From Candidatus Helarchaeota archaeon (GTDB lineage: Archaea; Asgardarchaeota; Lokiarchaeia; Helarchaeales; HEL-GB-A), in the NCBI GenBank assembly GCA_016840125.1, contig JAEOSY010000037.1, positions 1 through 5,344 of the forward strand: DNA of 5,344 nt, given 5' to 3'. The translations under genes and the position numbers were made by a program. The stretch's first letter is position 1. Every line of letters begins with the position of its first letter. Shown here one piece after another: positions 4,800 through 5,344 of the stretch. The notes beneath the pieces were generated by a model. That model saw only the letters and a program-made list of their open reading frames with translations. It was not told where the DNA came from and made no database searches.

Positions 4800-5344
4800 C
4801 TAAGCACCCCCACTCTTCCAATAATTAACAATAAACTCGCCAAACCCAAATTGGCTGAAGAGCGCTTTGTTCCGTAACACTTTTCTGAGAATCCCCTTTT
4901 TTGCAAGGTCAGGGATTTCCTCCCCCTTCTTTATCCGAAAGAATTGTCCCGGGGCGATGGCGTCCACTTGATTACGCTGCCCGTGATTCCAGAGGTTAAT
5001 TTGCTCACGGCGGCAGTCGAATCGCTCCACAAATGGGGGAAAGTGGACCATGGGCGCAATGAGCGTCAGGTGTGTTGCTTCAGTAGGAAATTGGAATTTT
5101 TCTAAGTCTATGGAAATCGAGTCATGAAGCGTCACCGCCCCGCACCCGCAATGCCGCTGCCCCCCGAACTGGATCGGTTCCAACGCCCGGATGCACTCCA
5201 CCAGATCTGAAGGCGGATCGAGCACGTCAAACGTGACAAATGCCGGGGTGGTAAAACAGCGGAACGCCTCGTGAGGGGCATTCCAATCGAAGAACTTCTC
5301 AAAGTGGGGGTGGGCGAAATACTTCTTGGTTCGGATGAGAAAAA
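4800..5344 (-). CDS. RAMP-superfamily CRISPR effector subunit (Csx10-like), C-terminal part
   Basis: The frame enters from the right edge and 180 residues are visible, so the N-terminus is missing. Two features suggest the RAMP (Cas5/Cas7) superfamily. The first is IQFGGQRHCGCGAVTLHD, a GG-x-R-x-x-G-x-G glycine-rich loop closing one ferredoxin-like domain. The second domain opens with THLTLIAPMV, continues with VDAIAPGQFFRI, which resembles the family's A-x-x-x-G-S-x-F segment, and ends with a second glycine loop, FGFGEFIV. Two RAMP domains in tandem with this late A-P-G-x-x-F motif are most like Csx10 of type III-D systems; Csm4-like or Cas6-like proteins are alternatives. If correct, it helps build the crRNA-guided ribonucleoprotein. 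The family call rests on motif reading alone. An internal GTG at 5225 is not the start, because the frame remains open upstream. Confidence 0.5.
   Translation of the reverse strand, partial: FLIRTKKYFAHPHFEKFFDWNAPHEAFRCFTTPAFVTFDVLDPPSDLVECIRALEPIQFGGQRHCGCGAVTLHDSISIDLEKFQFPTEATHLTLIAPMVHFPPFVERFDCRREQINLWNHGQRNQVDAIAPGQFFRIKKGEEIPDLAKKGILRKVLRNKALFSQFGFGEFIVNYWKSGGA

Overview
The window looks archaeal. The intergenic regions carry TATA-type promoters, most gene ends carry T-rich terminators, some starts have strong GGTG/GGAG ribosome binding sites, and the nitrilase closely resembles Pyrococcus enzymes. The key clue to the lineage is a small HesB/IscA-like gene on the minus strand (2853-3188). 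It is interrupted by one in-frame TGA exactly at the position of the family's catalytic Cys/Sec. It is followed at once by an RNA hairpin (2778-2851) with the core of a eukaryotic-type SECIS element: AUGA, a 9-bp helix, an apical AAA about 11 nt from the quartet, then GAU. Selenoprotein genes with eukaryote-like SECIS elements are known in Asgard archaea (Lokiarchaeota), so an Asgard origin is my best inference. A conventional ORF caller would truncate this gene to 63 codons.

Layout from left to right. The end of a HEAT-repeat-like gene on the plus strand (1-242) converges on a minus-strand cluster across a perfect 8-bp hairpin. The cluster, in transcription order, is a two-domain GNAT-type acetyltransferase (2728 to 1610), a 169-residue protein of unknown function (1566 to 1057) and a nitrilase-superfamily amidohydrolase (1043 to 246). 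The last two genes are 13 nt apart, with a good ribosome binding site between them. Upstream of the acetyltransferase promoter lies the selenoprotein gene with its SECIS. Next comes a short intergenic region with the selenoprotein promoter and the T-rich terminator of a Lys-rich helix-hairpin-helix/DUF4332 protein (3845 to 3345). The DUF4332 promoter is flanked by an 8-bp inverted repeat.

From about 4106 to the right edge the base composition becomes visibly more GC-rich. Two tightly coupled minus-strand genes occupy it. One is the C-terminal part of a protein with RAMP-type glycine-rich motifs, probably a type III CRISPR effector subunit resembling Csx10 or another Cas5/Cas7 protein. The other is an unrecognised 230-residue partner. 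Just downstream of this pair lie two copies of a 27-bp direct repeat. No CRISPR array, rRNA or tRNA is visible in the window.

Almost everything lies on the minus strand. The metabolic cluster, the selenoprotein and the CRISPR-like pair appear to be separate transcription units, although no clear terminator separates the selenoprotein from the acetyltransferase.
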